Origin: Sphingobacterium athyrii
GTDB taxonomy: Bacteria > Bacteroidota > Bacteroidia > Sphingobacteriales > Sphingobacteriaceae
Direction: 5' to 3'
DNA: 64,000 nt
Assembly: GCF_003071065.1 (NCBI RefSeq)
Contig: NZ_QCXX01000008.1
Location: 186,001-250,000, forward strand
Part shown: positions 24,881-34,046 of the stretch, piece by piece
How the letters are laid out: the number at the start of each line of letters is the position of its first letter
Numbering within the stretch: the stretch's first letter is position 1
Position numbers and translations under genes: made by a program
Notes under the pieces: model-generated
Seen by the model: the letters and a program-made list of their open reading frames with translations, nothing else
Databases searched by the model: none
Told to the model about the DNA's origin: nothing

Positions 24881-25402
24881 TTACCAGTTGGCAAACGCCT
24901 TATTATAAATATCCTCTGTCAACATCTGGATAACCTCCTTACCCAAGCTCTCTTCCTGTGCACTCTGAAGATTTCCAGCAAACTCTTTGAAGCGTGTAAA
25001 AGGCTGCTCAAAGTCGTCTTTAGGGTTAATCTTATTGTGGTAAGACACTTTAATGGTAATGGTCAATCTATTCATTGCAGCCCGATCCGTCCCTGCTTCA
25101 ACAGCTGCTGGACTGATCGTATAATCTGTAATGAATCCTTCAAAAGTAGCATCACCATCTTGGTTGACCTGACTTAATCGGGATTGATTTCGAATACGCT
25201 CCTTTAATGCCTCCGTAAAATTCTGGCTTAAAGTCGGATAAACCAAAGGTGCAATATTTTCGAAATATTGAATATTGACGGTCTTCATCCCTTCTGGAAT
25301 AGATCCTCCCGTAAATCCATATTTTACACCACAACTGTTCATGATGAATAGAAAAGTGGTCGTGAGCAAGGTATATAAAATTCTTCTTGACAACATCTGC
25401 AA
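24881..25402 (-). CDS. lptE: LptE-family LPS-assembly lipoprotein
   Basis: 173-aa lipoprotein with lipobox Cys24 (IMNSCGVKYGFTGGSIPEG). In Bacteroidota this LptE-like family is taken to be the plug/partner of LptD in moving LPS to the outer leaflet. Conserved pieces are VNIQYFENIAPLVYPTL and the helix FTEALKERIRNQSRL, followed by EGFITDYTISP. It starts 4 bp after the sigma54-activator stop, so it is in the same transcript. The family is divergent from E. coli LptE and the assignment rests on the Bacteroidota subfamily pattern. Confidence 0.82.
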   Translation of the reverse strand: MQMLSRRILYTLLTTTFLFIMNSCGVKYGFTGGSIPEGMKTVNIQYFENIAPLVYPTLSQNFTEALKERIRNQSRLSQVNQDGDATFEGFITDYTISPAAVEAGTDRAAMNRLTITIKVSYHNKINPKDDFEQPFTRFKEFAGNLQSAQEESLGKEVIQMLTEDIYNKAFANW

Positions 25403-25406
25403 AACC

Positions 25407-26684
25407 TTAGTCTAAATTTAAGTCTTTAATTTTCCTATACAAAGTCCTTTCGGAAATTCCCAATTCTTGTGCCGCTGCTTTACGTTTGCCGCGGTGTTTT
25501 TTCAAGGCCTTCTTGATAAGATCAGATTCCTTATCCACCAAGGACAAAGACTCTTCCACTTCCTGTGCATCTTGCAGATATTCATCCTGCGCGGCAGGAT
25601 TCTTCAAGACATTTGCCGTATTGTTATTAGGCGAATGTATTGTCAGTGTTGGCGCAATACCATATCCTTCGGCATCAGATTTTATCTGTGGTTCAATTTC
25701 CTGATAGAGCTGATTAATATAAGGCGAATTTTGATCGAACGTAGAAGAATCCACGCCCTTCTGGATCAGCTCGACAACGAGTTTTTTGAGATCGACCATA
25801 TCTTTCTTCATATCGAAAAGCACCTTATAAAGTAAATCTCTTTCTGAGAAATCTTCTTTTGCGCTATTATTTGATGAAACTATGGCCGGTAAACTTGTCC
25901 GCGATTCATTTGGCAAATAGTTTTGCAGGGTATGCGCATCAACAACACGTTCTTTCTCTAAAACAGCAATCTGTTCGGCCACATTTTTTAATTGACGCAC
26001 ATTTCCCGGCCAATTATAGTTGCGTAGCATATTTTGAGCATCTTCAGTCAATTGCACTCCGGGAGAGCGGTATTTTTCCGAAAAATCGACAATAAACTTA
26101 CGAAACAATAAATTGATATCTTCAGGGCGTTCCCTAAGTGAAGGGACACGCAGCGGCACGGTGTTGAGACGGTAATACAAATCTTCCCGAAATTTACCTT
26201 TTTGGACAGCTTCAAACATATTGACGTTTGTCGCCGCAACCACACGTACATTCGTTTTCTGAACTTTCGATGATCCTACCCGAATGTACTCTCCAGATTC
26301 CAAAACACGTAGTAATCGGGCTTGCGTTCCCAAAGGTAGCTCCCCGACCTCATCCAAGAAAATTGTTCCGCCGTCAACTACTTCAAAATAACCCTTACGT
26401 GCTTCGTGAGCACCGGTAAAGGAACCCTTCTCATGGCCAAATAATTCGGAATCTATCGTTCCCTCCGGTATTGCCCCACAATTGACCGCTATAAACGGGC
26501 CATGCTTACGGGAACTCAATTGATGGATAATATGCGAAAAAACTTCTTTACCACTACCGCTTTCACCTTGTATTAATACAGAAATATCAGTTGGAGCCAC
26601 CTGCCGGGCAATGTCTATCGCCCGATTTAACAACGGTGAGTTACCGATGATTCCAAACCTATTTTTTATATCTTGATTATCCAT
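25407..26684 (-). CDS. Sigma54-interaction AAA+ transcriptional activator without receiver domain
   Basis: 425-aa bacterial enhancer-binding protein. The AAA+ domain starts almost at residue 1: Walker A GESGSGKE near residue 40, the sigma54-contacting loop as GSFTGA (canonical GAFTGA with Ala to Ser), Walker B GTIFLDEVGELP, and arginine-finger region VPSLRERPEDI. The C-terminus is a Fis-type HTH (IKKALKKHRGKRKAAAQELG then SERTLYRKI). There is no N-terminal receiver or GAF domain, so its activity must be set by expression level or a partner. Lies between miaB (37 bp) and lptE (4 bp). Confidence 0.92.
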   Translation of the reverse strand: MDNQDIKNRFGIIGNSPLLNRAIDIARQVAPTDISVLIQGESGSGKEVFSHIIHQLSSRKHGPFIAVNCGAIPEGTIDSELFGHEKGSFTGAHEARKGYFEVVDGGTIFLDEVGELPLGTQARLLRVLESGEYIRVGSSKVQKTNVRVVAATNVNMFEAVQKGKFREDLYYRLNTVPLRVPSLRERPEDINLLFRKFIVDFSEKYRSPGVQLTEDAQNMLRNYNWPGNVRQLKNVAEQIAVLEKERVVDAHTLQNYLPNESRTSLPAIVSSNNSAKEDFSERDLLYKVLFDMKKDMVDLKKLVVELIQKGVDSSTFDQNSPYINQLYQEIEPQIKSDAEGYGIAPTLTIHSPNNNTANVLKNPAAQDEYLQDAQEVEESLSLVDKESDLIKKALKKHRGKRKAAAQELGISERTLYRKIKDLNLD

Positions 26685-26721
26685 AAATTTCCAGTTGGAA
26701 ATAAATTTATATTAAGTTTTC

Positions 26722-28158
26722 TTAATCAACAATTTTACCGAGCAAGGTTGCCGACGTACATGATTCAACAAGCACGTTGACATAATCACCCTGTTTGTAA
26801 CGAGGATCTATAGGAAATACAACCAAGGCATTTTGATCATTACGACCACAGAAATCAAACTCAGATCGCTTTGAAAAACCCTCTATAAGGACTTTACATA
26901 CCTTTCCAATAAAGTGTTGGTAACGATATAAGCTATGGTCACGCTGTTTGTTGATCACCTCAGTCAAACGACGTTTTTTGACATCCTCTGGAATATCATC
27001 TTCATAACGCTTAGCAGCTAATGTACCTGGTCTTTCCGAATAAGCAAACATATATGCAAAGTCATACTTCACATAATCCATCATCGATAATGTTTCCTGA
27101 TGTTCTGCTTCGGTTTCTGTACAGAATCCTGTGATAACATCGGTAGAAATCGCACAATCCGGAATAATTTTGCGGATAGCATCTACACGTTCCATATACC
27201 ACTCCCGATCGTAAGTACGATTCATCAGCTCCAATACCCTGGAATTTCCGGATTGTACTGGGAGATGGATATAATTGCAAATATTTTCATATGATGCGAT
27301 CGTATGTAAGACCTCATCCGTAATATCTTTTGGGTGTGATGTAGAGAAACGAACCCGTAAAAGCGGGCTGACTTCCGCCACCATAGCCAACAATTTAGCA
27401 AAAGTTACCGTCTCAGCAGGAGCTTCACCTTCTGCAACCGTTGCTGTATGCTTATAGGAATCCACATTTTGCCCTAGCAATGTTACTTCTTTATATCCGG
27501 CATTGAATAGATCCTGCGCCTCTTTCACAATAGAATGAGGATCACGGCTGCGCTCACGTCCACGGGTAAATGGAACCACACAGAATGAACACATATTGTC
27601 ACAACCACGCATGATCGAAATAAAGGCTGTCACACCATTTGAATTTAATCGAACCGGATTAATATCGGCATAAGTCTCCTCACGTGACAACAGTACATTC
27701 ACTGCCTTTGCACCGTCATCGACCTTATCAATTAAATTAGGAAGATCACGATACGCGTCAGGACCTACCACAACATCAACTAATTTTTCTTCTTCAAGAA
27801 ACTTCGATTTTAAACGCTCAGCCATACAGCCCAGCACACCGACGATCATTCCCGGATTTTTGGTCTTAGCCGCCTCAAATTCTTTCAGTCGATTACGAAC
27901 ACGCTGCTCTGCATTCTCGCGGATTGAACAGGTATTAATAAAGACAACATCTGCTTCCTGATAATTTTTTGTCGTCTCAAAACCTTTATCCAACAAAATA
28001 GAAGCAACGATCTCACTATCCGAGAAGTTCATTTGACAACCGTAACTTTCAATGTACAGTTTACGTCCATTACTGATCTTTGGATCCTGTTCCAATAACA
28101 ATGCCTCACCCTGACGAGATTCGTCGTGTTCCTTAGTTGTATGTGTTAAATCTAGCAT
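26722..28158 (-). CDS. miaB: tRNA-2-methylthio-N6-dimethylallyladenosine synthase MiaB
   Basis: Radical SAM methylthiotransferase that modifies A37 of tRNAs reading UNN codons. It is 478 aa: UPF0004 domain with three [4Fe-4S] cysteines (YGCQMNFSDSE, NTCSIRENAE, GCMAERL), radical SAM core with RGCDNMCSFC (CxxxCxxC) and a C-terminal TRAM domain. First gene of the cluster running to secG. A -7 box lies 20 nt upstream of the ATG, with TGACA/TGTCA palindrome just beyond it. Confidence 0.97.
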   Translation of the reverse strand: MLDLTHTTKEHDESRQGEALLLEQDPKISNGRKLYIESYGCQMNFSDSEIVASILLDKGFETTKNYQEADVVFINTCSIRENAEQRVRNRLKEFEAAKTKNPGMIVGVLGCMAERLKSKFLEEEKLVDVVVGPDAYRDLPNLIDKVDDGAKAVNVLLSREETYADINPVRLNSNGVTAFISIMRGCDNMCSFCVVPFTRGRERSRDPHSIVKEAQDLFNAGYKEVTLLGQNVDSYKHTATVAEGEAPAETVTFAKLLAMVAEVSPLLRVRFSTSHPKDITDEVLHTIASYENICNYIHLPVQSGNSRVLELMNRTYDREWYMERVDAIRKIIPDCAISTDVITGFCTETEAEHQETLSMMDYVKYDFAYMFAYSERPGTLAAKRYEDDIPEDVKKRRLTEVINKQRDHSLYRYQHFIGKVCKVLIEGFSKRSEFDFCGRNDQNALVVFPIDPRYKQGDYVNVLVESCTSATLLGKIVD

Positions 28159-28178
28159 AGCTCAATTTTCAAAGACTA

Positions 28179-28186
28179 CAAAGTTA
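28179..28186 (-). promoter_or_regulatory. -7 box (TAACTTTG) for the miaB cluster
   Basis: Exact TAnnTTTG on the minus strand, 20 nt before the miaB ATG. The TGACA-GTT-TGTCA palindrome (28206-28218) ends 19 bp upstream of the box, at the position of a -33 element. Confidence 0.55.
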
Positions 28187-28205
28187 GAAATTAAAATCCA
28201 TATAA

Positions 28206-28218
28206 TGACAGTTTGTCA
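28206..28218. promoter_or_regulatory. TGACA-N3-TGTCA palindrome upstream of miaB
   Basis: Perfect 5-bp arms with a 3-bp spacer, overlapping the expected -33 region of the miaB promoter. A further TGTCA lies at 28241-28245 and the 12-bp palindrome TTTAGCGCTAAA at 28249-28260. The same half-site recurs upstream of groES. Candidate operator. Confidence 0.4.
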
Positions 28219-28312
28219 GCCAGAAATATGGTTTATACTTTGTCAAATTTTAGCGCTAAATACTCCTGCGCGGTCCAACCGTATTATATTTTCCGATGCG
28301 TGGAGATGATAC

Positions 28313-28341
28313 AAAAAAGGCACGGATAAATTTCCGCGCCT
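28313..28341 (-). terminator. Terminator of the OmpA-lipoprotein gene
   Basis: On the minus strand AGGCGCGG pairs with CCGTGCCT (one G-U pair) around an 8-nt loop, followed by a T run. It lies about 80 bp after the stop codon. The rest of the 263-bp gap up to miaB holds the miaB promoter and palindromes. Confidence 0.7.
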
Positions 28342-28421
28342 ATATATTTTGAAACTCAACAAACTTTTTTTTCGAAGCGTTAAACAGCAAAGGATTCCAC
28401 AGGAAGCAGCTGTTCAGTTCC

Positions 28422-29111
28422 TTATTGACCAGCTTGTTGTTTTGCTTCTTTCTTCATTTGATCACCAGCAACGATAACGATCTCCACACGACGATTTTGT
28501 GCACGTCCTGCTTCTGTATCATTACTTGCAATTGGCTCAGAGAAGTTTCTTCCTTCAGTTTTAATACGTGAAGAAGCCAGTCCTTTGGATACAGCAAACG
28601 CACGTACCGCATTTGCACGGTCCAAAGAAACTTTATCATTTGCCGCTAACGTACCTACATTATCTGTATGTCCGATAACCAAAATTTCTGTCCCTTGTTC
28701 CTTATTTAAAGTGGTAACCAAGTTAGCGATATTATCTTTTGCAGTGGTTTTCAAATCAGATTTATTGAAATCGAATAAAATACCTGAATCAAACTTCACA
28801 ACAATACCCTCTGCGGATTGAGTCACTTCAGCACCTTCGACGGTTTTAGAAATCTCAGCAGCTTGTTTATCCATTTTCTTACCAATCAATACACCGGCTG
28901 CACCACCAATGGCCGCACCTGCTAATGTACCAATAGCCGTATTACCAGCCTTACCGCCAATTAATGCGCCTAATGCACCACCCGCTACACCACCGATTAC
29001 ACCACCTTTAGTCGTATTATTTGTATTTTGGATTGTAGAACAACTTCCAAATAACATAGCCGAGGTTGCAACAGTCAAACCAAATACAGCTAATTTTCTA
29101 TTCATTTTCAT
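28422..29111 (-). CDS. OmpA-family lipoprotein with glycine-zipper domain
   Basis: 229 aa. Lipoprotein signal with lipobox Cys24 (LFGSCS), a Gly/Ala-rich zipper segment about residues 36-80 (repeats of GGVAGGALGALIGG type) that may insert in or associate with the membrane, and a C-terminal OmpA domain about 105-215 with FDFNKSDL, VIGHTDNVG and AQNRRVEIVI, which binds peptidoglycan. It would anchor the outer membrane to the cell wall. Transcribed alone, with its own terminator. Confidence 0.92.
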   Translation of the reverse strand: MKMNRKLAVFGLTVATSAMLFGSCSTIQNTNNTTKGGVIGGVAGGALGALIGGKAGNTAIGTLAGAAIGGAAGVLIGKKMDKQAAEISKTVEGAEVTQSAEGIVVKFDSGILFDFNKSDLKTTAKDNIANLVTTLNKEQGTEILVIGHTDNVGTLAANDKVSLDRANAVRAFAVSKGLASSRIKTEGRNFSEPIASNDTEAGRAQNRRVEIVIVAGDQMKKEAKQQAGQ

Positions 29112-29311
29112 ATCTCTCTAAGACTTTTAATATTCAAACTAAATACTGTCCATGTTAAAATCAAACAAAGTGCCAAAAGCAACCTTTTTCAACTTTTTTG
29201 TTACGATACGCTCAAAAAAGCATTACAACACGTTTAAATGAAGACAATCCGCTACAAATAATCCCGATGGCCAATGTTCACAAGAACTAACAGTATGGAA
29301 AGGAAATTGTT

Positions 29312-30073
29312 TTACTTTTCCTGCGTCTTAACTTCGATATCGGGCAACAATGACCCTTTTGGACGGCCCTTTGCTTCGAAATCCTGTAAAGACTGTTGCA
29401 CATAGTTCATCAAATCATATTGTCCCCAATGCTCGGCGAGATCAAATGAAGGACGATAACGTACCATAAAAGCATCTAAATCGGCACTGTCCAATTTTGT
29501 TAATTTCTGGACAGCCGCGCGTGAAAAAATACGGTCGACCTGTAATTCTTCTTTTTCCCGGTCCATAAAACGTCCAAAACGTTTCGCATTTTTTGCTTCC
29601 CGTCCAAAAAGATTATAAAGTGCGGTAGCAGGACTTCCTAGATAGGTTCCAAATTTATTTTTCCCCCCATTATAAACTCCCTTTTTGGAGTAGTTTCCCA
29701 TCGCCTCATTTAGTTCAGCTTCTTTCGACTTCCGTTCTACGATTACTGTCTCAAGCTTTATCCCTTCCTGCATCTCAATATAAAATTCATTCAGGTTTGT
29801 CAGCACAGTCTTTACCGGTGAAAATCCGACCTTCGTGAAAGAAAGCGAATCGCCCACAGAAGCGTCAATTGTAAAGACACCAAAAGAATTTGTCAGCGCC
29901 GATCTGTTCGTCCGCAAATTTAGCACCACCACATCACCAATTCTATTGGCAGTTCCCTTCCGCATCACCATACCCGACACTTGTTGTATATGTTGCGCCT
30001 TTGCTCCGAATGCCGTCAAAAGCAACATCAATATGCCTAAAAACCCTCCTATATGTATGTGTATTCTTCTCAT
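29312..30073 (-). CDS. Carboxypeptidase-regulatory-like domain protein, secreted, unknown function
   Basis: 253 aa with signal peptide about 1-26 (AFGAKAQ). Residues about 30-105 match the beta-sandwich regulatory-like domain found at the N-terminus of SusC-type receptors (VSGMVMRKGT, SLSFTKVGFSPVKT), but no receptor barrel follows. The C-terminal 140 residues (EAMGNYSKKGVY, YLGSPATALYNLFGREAKNAK) form a conserved helical region of unknown role. Probably periplasmic or outer-membrane attached. It has no close operon partner: 200 bp separate it from ompA. Confidence 0.75.
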   Translation of the reverse strand: MRRIHIHIGGFLGILMLLLTAFGAKAQHIQQVSGMVMRKGTANRIGDVVVLNLRTNRSALTNSFGVFTIDASVGDSLSFTKVGFSPVKTVLTNLNEFYIEMQEGIKLETVIVERKSKEAELNEAMGNYSKKGVYNGGKNKFGTYLGSPATALYNLFGREAKNAKRFGRFMDREKEELQVDRIFSRAAVQKLTKLDSADLDAFMVRYRPSFDLAEHWGQYDLMNYVQQSLQDFEAKGRPKGSLLPDIEVKTQEK

Positions 30074-30225
30074 TGGAATATATTGTTATTATCACGCCAA
30101 GCTTTAAAACCTCATGTTACACTTAGCGCTTGGGGCTTGTTTACCCACCATGCTCCCAGTCTATTTTGTTAAAAATAGTAATAGTTTGACAATTGTATTG
30201 TTAAAAAAGTTTAAATATTCCTTAT

Positions 30226-30624
30226 TTATTTATAGGGGTAAAAGACAAAATTGGCTCCTTCGGCAACAACCACAAACAGGCACATAAAATCCCTAGCAGA
30301 TTTATAATTCTGGATAAAAGTGGCTTTACGGTCTTCCTGAATAATATCCATTTCGACAAATTCTTCCAAAGTAGAGGCATTGATTGTCCAATTCGTTTCT
30401 AGCTCCGTACGGTCCAAGATTACCTCTCCTACCGAAACCTCATGTTGATGTGCCACAAAAATCGGGTAGGAAGAATAGCCTTCCTCAATGATTTCCATCG
30501 CAACCTCACGGATTGACTCACTATAAAAATCAAGATCAACCTGCAAACTTTTCAATGGACTCTGCCCAGTAGATTGCGCGGCTTCCTCCCTTGCTCCGCC
30601 TGAAAATAAATCCTCTACTTCCAT
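30226..30624 (-). CDS. Conserved hypothetical protein (132 aa)
   Basis: No signal peptide or membrane helix. The first 25 residues look disordered (GGAREEAAQSTGQSP); the rest alternates helices and strands (VDLDFYSESIREVAMEIIEEG, split over the middle, then FVAHQHEVSVGEVILDR and CLFVVVAEGANFVFYPY). Not recognised. It starts 5 bp after the rlmD stop and so is probably cotranscribed with it; this says little about function. Codon use and composition resemble its neighbours. Confidence 0.7.
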   Translation of the reverse strand: MEVEDLFSGGAREEAAQSTGQSPLKSLQVDLDFYSESIREVAMEIIEEGYSSYPIFVAHQHEVSVGEVILDRTELETNWTINASTLEEFVEMDIIQEDRKATFIQNYKSARDFMCLFVVVAEGANFVFYPYK

Positions 30625-30629
30625 ATATA

Positions 30630-32042
30630 TTATGATTTTTTTAGTTCTAATAGAACGACATTTTCTACGTGCTGTGTATGTGGAAACATATCCACCGGCT
30701 TAATACGCTTCACGTCGTACTTTTCAGCCAATAAAACTAAATCTCTCGCCTGCGTCGCAGCATTACAACTGACGTAAACAATTCTCGGGGATTCCATCTC
30801 CAATAAACGGGCCACAACATCCGCATGCATACCTGCTCGTGGTGGATCGGTAATTACGACATCTGGTTTACCATGCTCAGCAATAAAAGAAGGAATCAAC
30901 ACATCTTTCATATCCCCAGCATAAAACTTCGTATTGTTGATATTATTGATCGCCGAATTTACCTTCGCGTCTTCAATTGCAGTAGGGACATACTCAACTC
31001 CGATGACTTCTTTTGCTTTCTTAGCGACAAAGTTTGCTATCGTACCAGCTCCCGTATATAAATCATACACCAGCTCATCTCCTTTTAAATCCGCAAAATC
31101 GCGTGTGATCTTATAGAGTTCGTATGCTTGTGCTGAATTGGTCTGATAGAAGGATTTCGGTCCAACCTTATAGCGAAGACCTTCCATTTCCTCATAAATA
31201 AAATCACGACCTGCATATACATGAATATCCTGATCAAAGATGGTATCATTACGCTTTTGATTCACGATATATAAAAGCGAGGCAATCTGAGGAAACTTTT
31301 CATTGATGAAATTCATCAATAATTCCACCTGACCTTGCTCTGGATAAGCAAAAACCACAATCACCATCATCTCACCAGTAGATGAAATACGGATGATCAG
31401 ATTGCGTAATACCCCAGTATGCTCTCTTAGATCATAAAAAGTCATTCCTTTGCTTAGCGCAAAGTCCCGTATGGTATTCCGAACCTCATTGGAAGGGTCT
31501 TCCTGGAGAAAACAATGATCAATATCCAGAATTTTATCAAATCGCCCCGGCACATGAAAGCCCAAAGCATTCATTTCCAATTGCGACGCATCCTCATCAA
31601 CAGAGGTCAACCATTTCTTATTGGAAAATGTATATTCTAATTTATTTCTATAATACTCCGTTTGAGTCGATCCCAAAATATCTTCCATGGCGGAAGTATC
31701 TACTTTCCCGATACGGGATAAAGCATTGTCAACAGACTGTTGTTTAAATTTTAATTGAGCTTCATAGCTCATGTGCTGCCATTTACAGCCCCCACAGACA
31801 CCAAAATGCTCACAAAAAGGGTCTACGCGATAAGTAGAAGCTTCCTTCAGGCTCGTCACCCGAGCCTCAGCAAAATTCTTCTTCTTGCGCATTAACTCCA
31901 CATCGACAACATCACCGGGGACAGCTTTTTCGACAAACAGAACCAGATCTTCGGTTTTCCCCACACCTCTACCTTCTTCGGCAATATCAATGATTGCGAT
32001 ATCTTTCAAGAACTTCTTTTCTTGCGGAATTCTTCTACTCAT
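30630..32042 (-). CDS. rlmD: 23S rRNA (uracil-C5)-methyltransferase RlmD-type
   Basis: 470-aa SAM-dependent methyltransferase with an N-terminal TRAM domain, a [4Fe-4S] cluster site (FCEHFGVCGGCKWQ), the AdoMet-binding YDLYTGAGTIANF and the catalytic Cys in VYVSCNAATQARDL. Equivalent to the RlmD/RumA family that methylates uridines of 23S rRNA (or the tRNA enzyme TrmA; RlmD-like by the Fe-S cluster). The start is the ATG at 32042: a longer frame begins with TTG inside the exact -7 box TATTTTTG (32049-32056), which ends only 6 nt before this ATG. Confidence 0.9.
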   Translation of the reverse strand: MSRRIPQEKKFLKDIAIIDIAEEGRGVGKTEDLVLFVEKAVPGDVVDVELMRKKKNFAEARVTSLKEASTYRVDPFCEHFGVCGGCKWQHMSYEAQLKFKQQSVDNALSRIGKVDTSAMEDILGSTQTEYYRNKLEYTFSNKKWLTSVDEDASQLEMNALGFHVPGRFDKILDIDHCFLQEDPSNEVRNTIRDFALSKGMTFYDLREHTGVLRNLIIRISSTGEMMVIVVFAYPEQGQVELLMNFINEKFPQIASLLYIVNQKRNDTIFDQDIHVYAGRDFIYEEMEGLRYKVGPKSFYQTNSAQAYELYKITRDFADLKGDELVYDLYTGAGTIANFVAKKAKEVIGVEYVPTAIEDAKVNSAINNINNTKFYAGDMKDVLIPSFIAEHGKPDVVITDPPRAGMHADVVARLLEMESPRIVYVSCNAATQARDLVLLAEKYDVKRIKPVDMFPHTQHVENVVLLELKKS

Positions 32043-32048
32043 AGTTCG

Positions 32049-32056
32049 CAAAAATA
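32049..32056 (-). promoter_or_regulatory. -7 box (TATTTTTG) for rlmD
   Basis: Exact TAnnTTTG on the minus strand, 6 nt before the ATG at 32042; candidate leaderless transcript. The 240-bp gap upstream to the TetR gene shows nothing else recognisable. Confidence 0.55.
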
Positions 32057-32299
32057 CAATTTTTTATAATGATTTTTCACTGACCTACATGGTCTTAGAA
32101 AAAAGATCTTTTATATAGCGCAATAATCCATTTTGATCAGACAAATTTCCTTTATTATTCGCGGATATGCAGCACTGCTTAAGCCTATAGAAAGGTCTAA
32201 ATTCAGACATACTTCCTTGAAAAAAAAGAATTAGCAAAAAAGGAAGATTATTTAACAGGAGGATAATGAGCAGCAATAAACAACAGAACCCATAATCAA

Positions 32300-32875
32300 T
32301 TAGAGAATCGTTGCCTGAACAAGGTACGGTAGAATCTCCTTTTGAAAAGAAATGAAATTTTTACGTACATCGGCATCCGAAACGGCAGTAAAAGCAAAAG
32401 AGAATACAATGCTCTTGCTTGATTTGATCAGAAATGTCAGTTTTTCCTCACTGATCGCTTCATTGATCTTTTCATTCTGGATAAATGTGCTTAAAAGCAA
32501 GAATTCCAGATCCTCAGATAGTGTTTTTAGATATTCCTGTGCATTGGCCGACTCACGGATAAATTCCCAGCCAATCAATTCATTGCATGCTGTATAGGTC
32601 AGCCGGCTGACACGAAGAATGGTGGAAGCCAAAAAAGAGGCCATATCATCCTCATATTTTGTGGTCTTTAAGATATCCAGCAGACTCGCCCGCAGATAAT
32701 CCATCAAGATGGCATGCAAGATCATTTCCTTACTATCAAAGTATTTATAAACCGTCGCCTTAGCAATCTTAGCTTTTTTGGCCAACGTGTTTACACTGGT
32801 TTTATGATAACCATTTTGACGAAAGAGTTCCCGTGCTGTTCTTTTTATGGATTCAATGATATGATCTGGTTCCAT
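32300..32875 (-). CDS. TetR-family transcriptional regulator
   Basis: 191 aa. N-terminal TetR HTH (residues about 8-55: ARELFRQNGYHKTSVNTLAK then KAKIAKATVYKYFDSKE), followed by an all-helical ligand/dimer domain that is not recognisably related to a characterised subgroup. Monocistronic; no transporter or enzyme gene is adjacent as an obvious target. Its ligand and regulon are unknown. Confidence 0.9.
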   Translation of the reverse strand: MEPDHIIESIKRTARELFRQNGYHKTSVNTLAKKAKIAKATVYKYFDSKEMILHAILMDYLRASLLDILKTTKYEDDMASFLASTILRVSRLTYTACNELIGWEFIRESANAQEYLKTLSEDLEFLLLSTFIQNEKINEAISEEKLTFLIKSSKSIVFSFAFTAVSDADVRKNFISFQKEILPYLVQATIL

Positions 32876-32989
32876 ATTCTTCAGATAAGACTAGCACACA
32901 TCACACTATGCCCAATACCCGGGCCGAATAAGACACACGCAAGGATTGGTAATAGTGTGATGGTTTCAATAGTCTTTATTAGCATTGAT

Positions 32990-34030
32990 TTATATTAATT
33001 CAGTCTCAAACTGAGCTAAGAAACGCGTATCATTTTCAGAGAAAAGTCGCAAATCTTTGATCACATATTTAAGATTTGTGATCCGTTCGATGCCCATACC
33101 GAAGGCAAAACCAGAATACTTTTTACTGTCGATTCCACAATTATCAAGTACATTCGGATCTACCATGCCGCAACCTAAAATCTCTACCCAACCTGAATAT
33201 TTACAAAGATTACACCCAGCACCTTTACAGATTGTACATGAGATATCCATCTCCGCAGAAGGTTCTGTAAATGGGAAATACGAAGGGCGGAAACGCACTT
33301 TAGTGCCCTCACCATACATTTCTTGAACAAAATGGTACAAAGTCTGCTTCAAATCAGCAAACGAAACATTTTCATCCACATATAATCCTTCTACCTGATG
33401 AAAGAAACAATGCGCTCGTGCAGAAATCGCTTCGTTCCGATACACGCGTCCGGGCATAATCGCACGGAAAGGTGGTTTTCCAGCTTCCATGAGTCTAACC
33501 TGAACAGAAGATGTATGGGTTCTGAGTGTAATATCGTTACCTTCTTGTTTTTTGATAAAGAATGTGTCTTGCATATCACGCGCCGGATGTTCAGGCGGGA
33601 AATTCAACGCGGAGAAATTATGCCAGTCATCTTCAATCTCTGGTCCCTCAGACACGATGAAGCCCAGCTTTTTAAAGATCTCAACAATTTCCTTGCGAAC
33701 CAATGAGATTGGGTGTCTGGATCCCAATTGAAACCCATTACCCGGCAATGTTAAATCACCCTCCATTTGTTGGGATTTCTGCTTCTCACCGGAACCAAAT
33801 TTCTCCTGTGCTTCCTTGAATGTATTTTCTGCCAACTGCTTAAATTCATTCAGTACTTTCCCCAAAGTACGTTTTTCTTCAGGAGTAACTGTTTTGAATT
33901 CGTCAAAAAGATTTTTTACGATCCCTTTGGAAACCAAAAACTTCAATCTGAAATTTTCTACATCGGCTGAAGAAGATGGCACAAACGCCTTAATTTCTTC
34001 AGTATACTGCGTAATTTTATCTTGCAACAT
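32990..34030 (-). CDS. pheS: Phenylalanyl-tRNA synthetase alpha subunit
   Basis: Catalytic subunit of the (alpha-beta)2 PheRS; 346 aa. N-terminal coiled coil (residues 1-85), then the class II core: LGSRHPISLVRKEIVEIFKK, motif 2 region MPGRVYRNEAISARAHCFFHQ, a Cys-rich CTICKGAGCNLC insert, and motif 3 FAFGMGIERITNL. The ATG at 34030 is chosen because an exact -7 box (34039-34046) lies 8 nt upstream and would be inside the longer frame. pheT is not adjacent. Confidence 0.97.
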   Translation of the reverse strand: MLQDKITQYTEEIKAFVPSSSADVENFRLKFLVSKGIVKNLFDEFKTVTPEEKRTLGKVLNEFKQLAENTFKEAQEKFGSGEKQKSQQMEGDLTLPGNGFQLGSRHPISLVRKEIVEIFKKLGFIVSEGPEIEDDWHNFSALNFPPEHPARDMQDTFFIKKQEGNDITLRTHTSSVQVRLMEAGKPPFRAIMPGRVYRNEAISARAHCFFHQVEGLYVDENVSFADLKQTLYHFVQEMYGEGTKVRFRPSYFPFTEPSAEMDISCTICKGAGCNLCKYSGWVEILGCGMVDPNVLDNCGIDSKKYSGFAFGMGIERITNLKYVIKDLRLFSENDTRFLAQFETELI

Positions 34031-34038
34031 AATTACGA

Positions 34039-34046
34039 CAAACATA
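34039..34046 (-). promoter_or_regulatory. -7 box (TATGTTTG) for pheS
   Basis: Exact TAnnTTTG, 8 nt before the pheS ATG on the minus strand; very short or no 5' UTR is predicted. Confidence 0.5.

Noticed and set aside
32085..32276. 63-codon hydrophobic frame on the minus strand between rlmD and the TetR gene
   Set aside because: Low-complexity hydrophobic/Leu-Ile composition from AT-rich DNA, no conserved motif.
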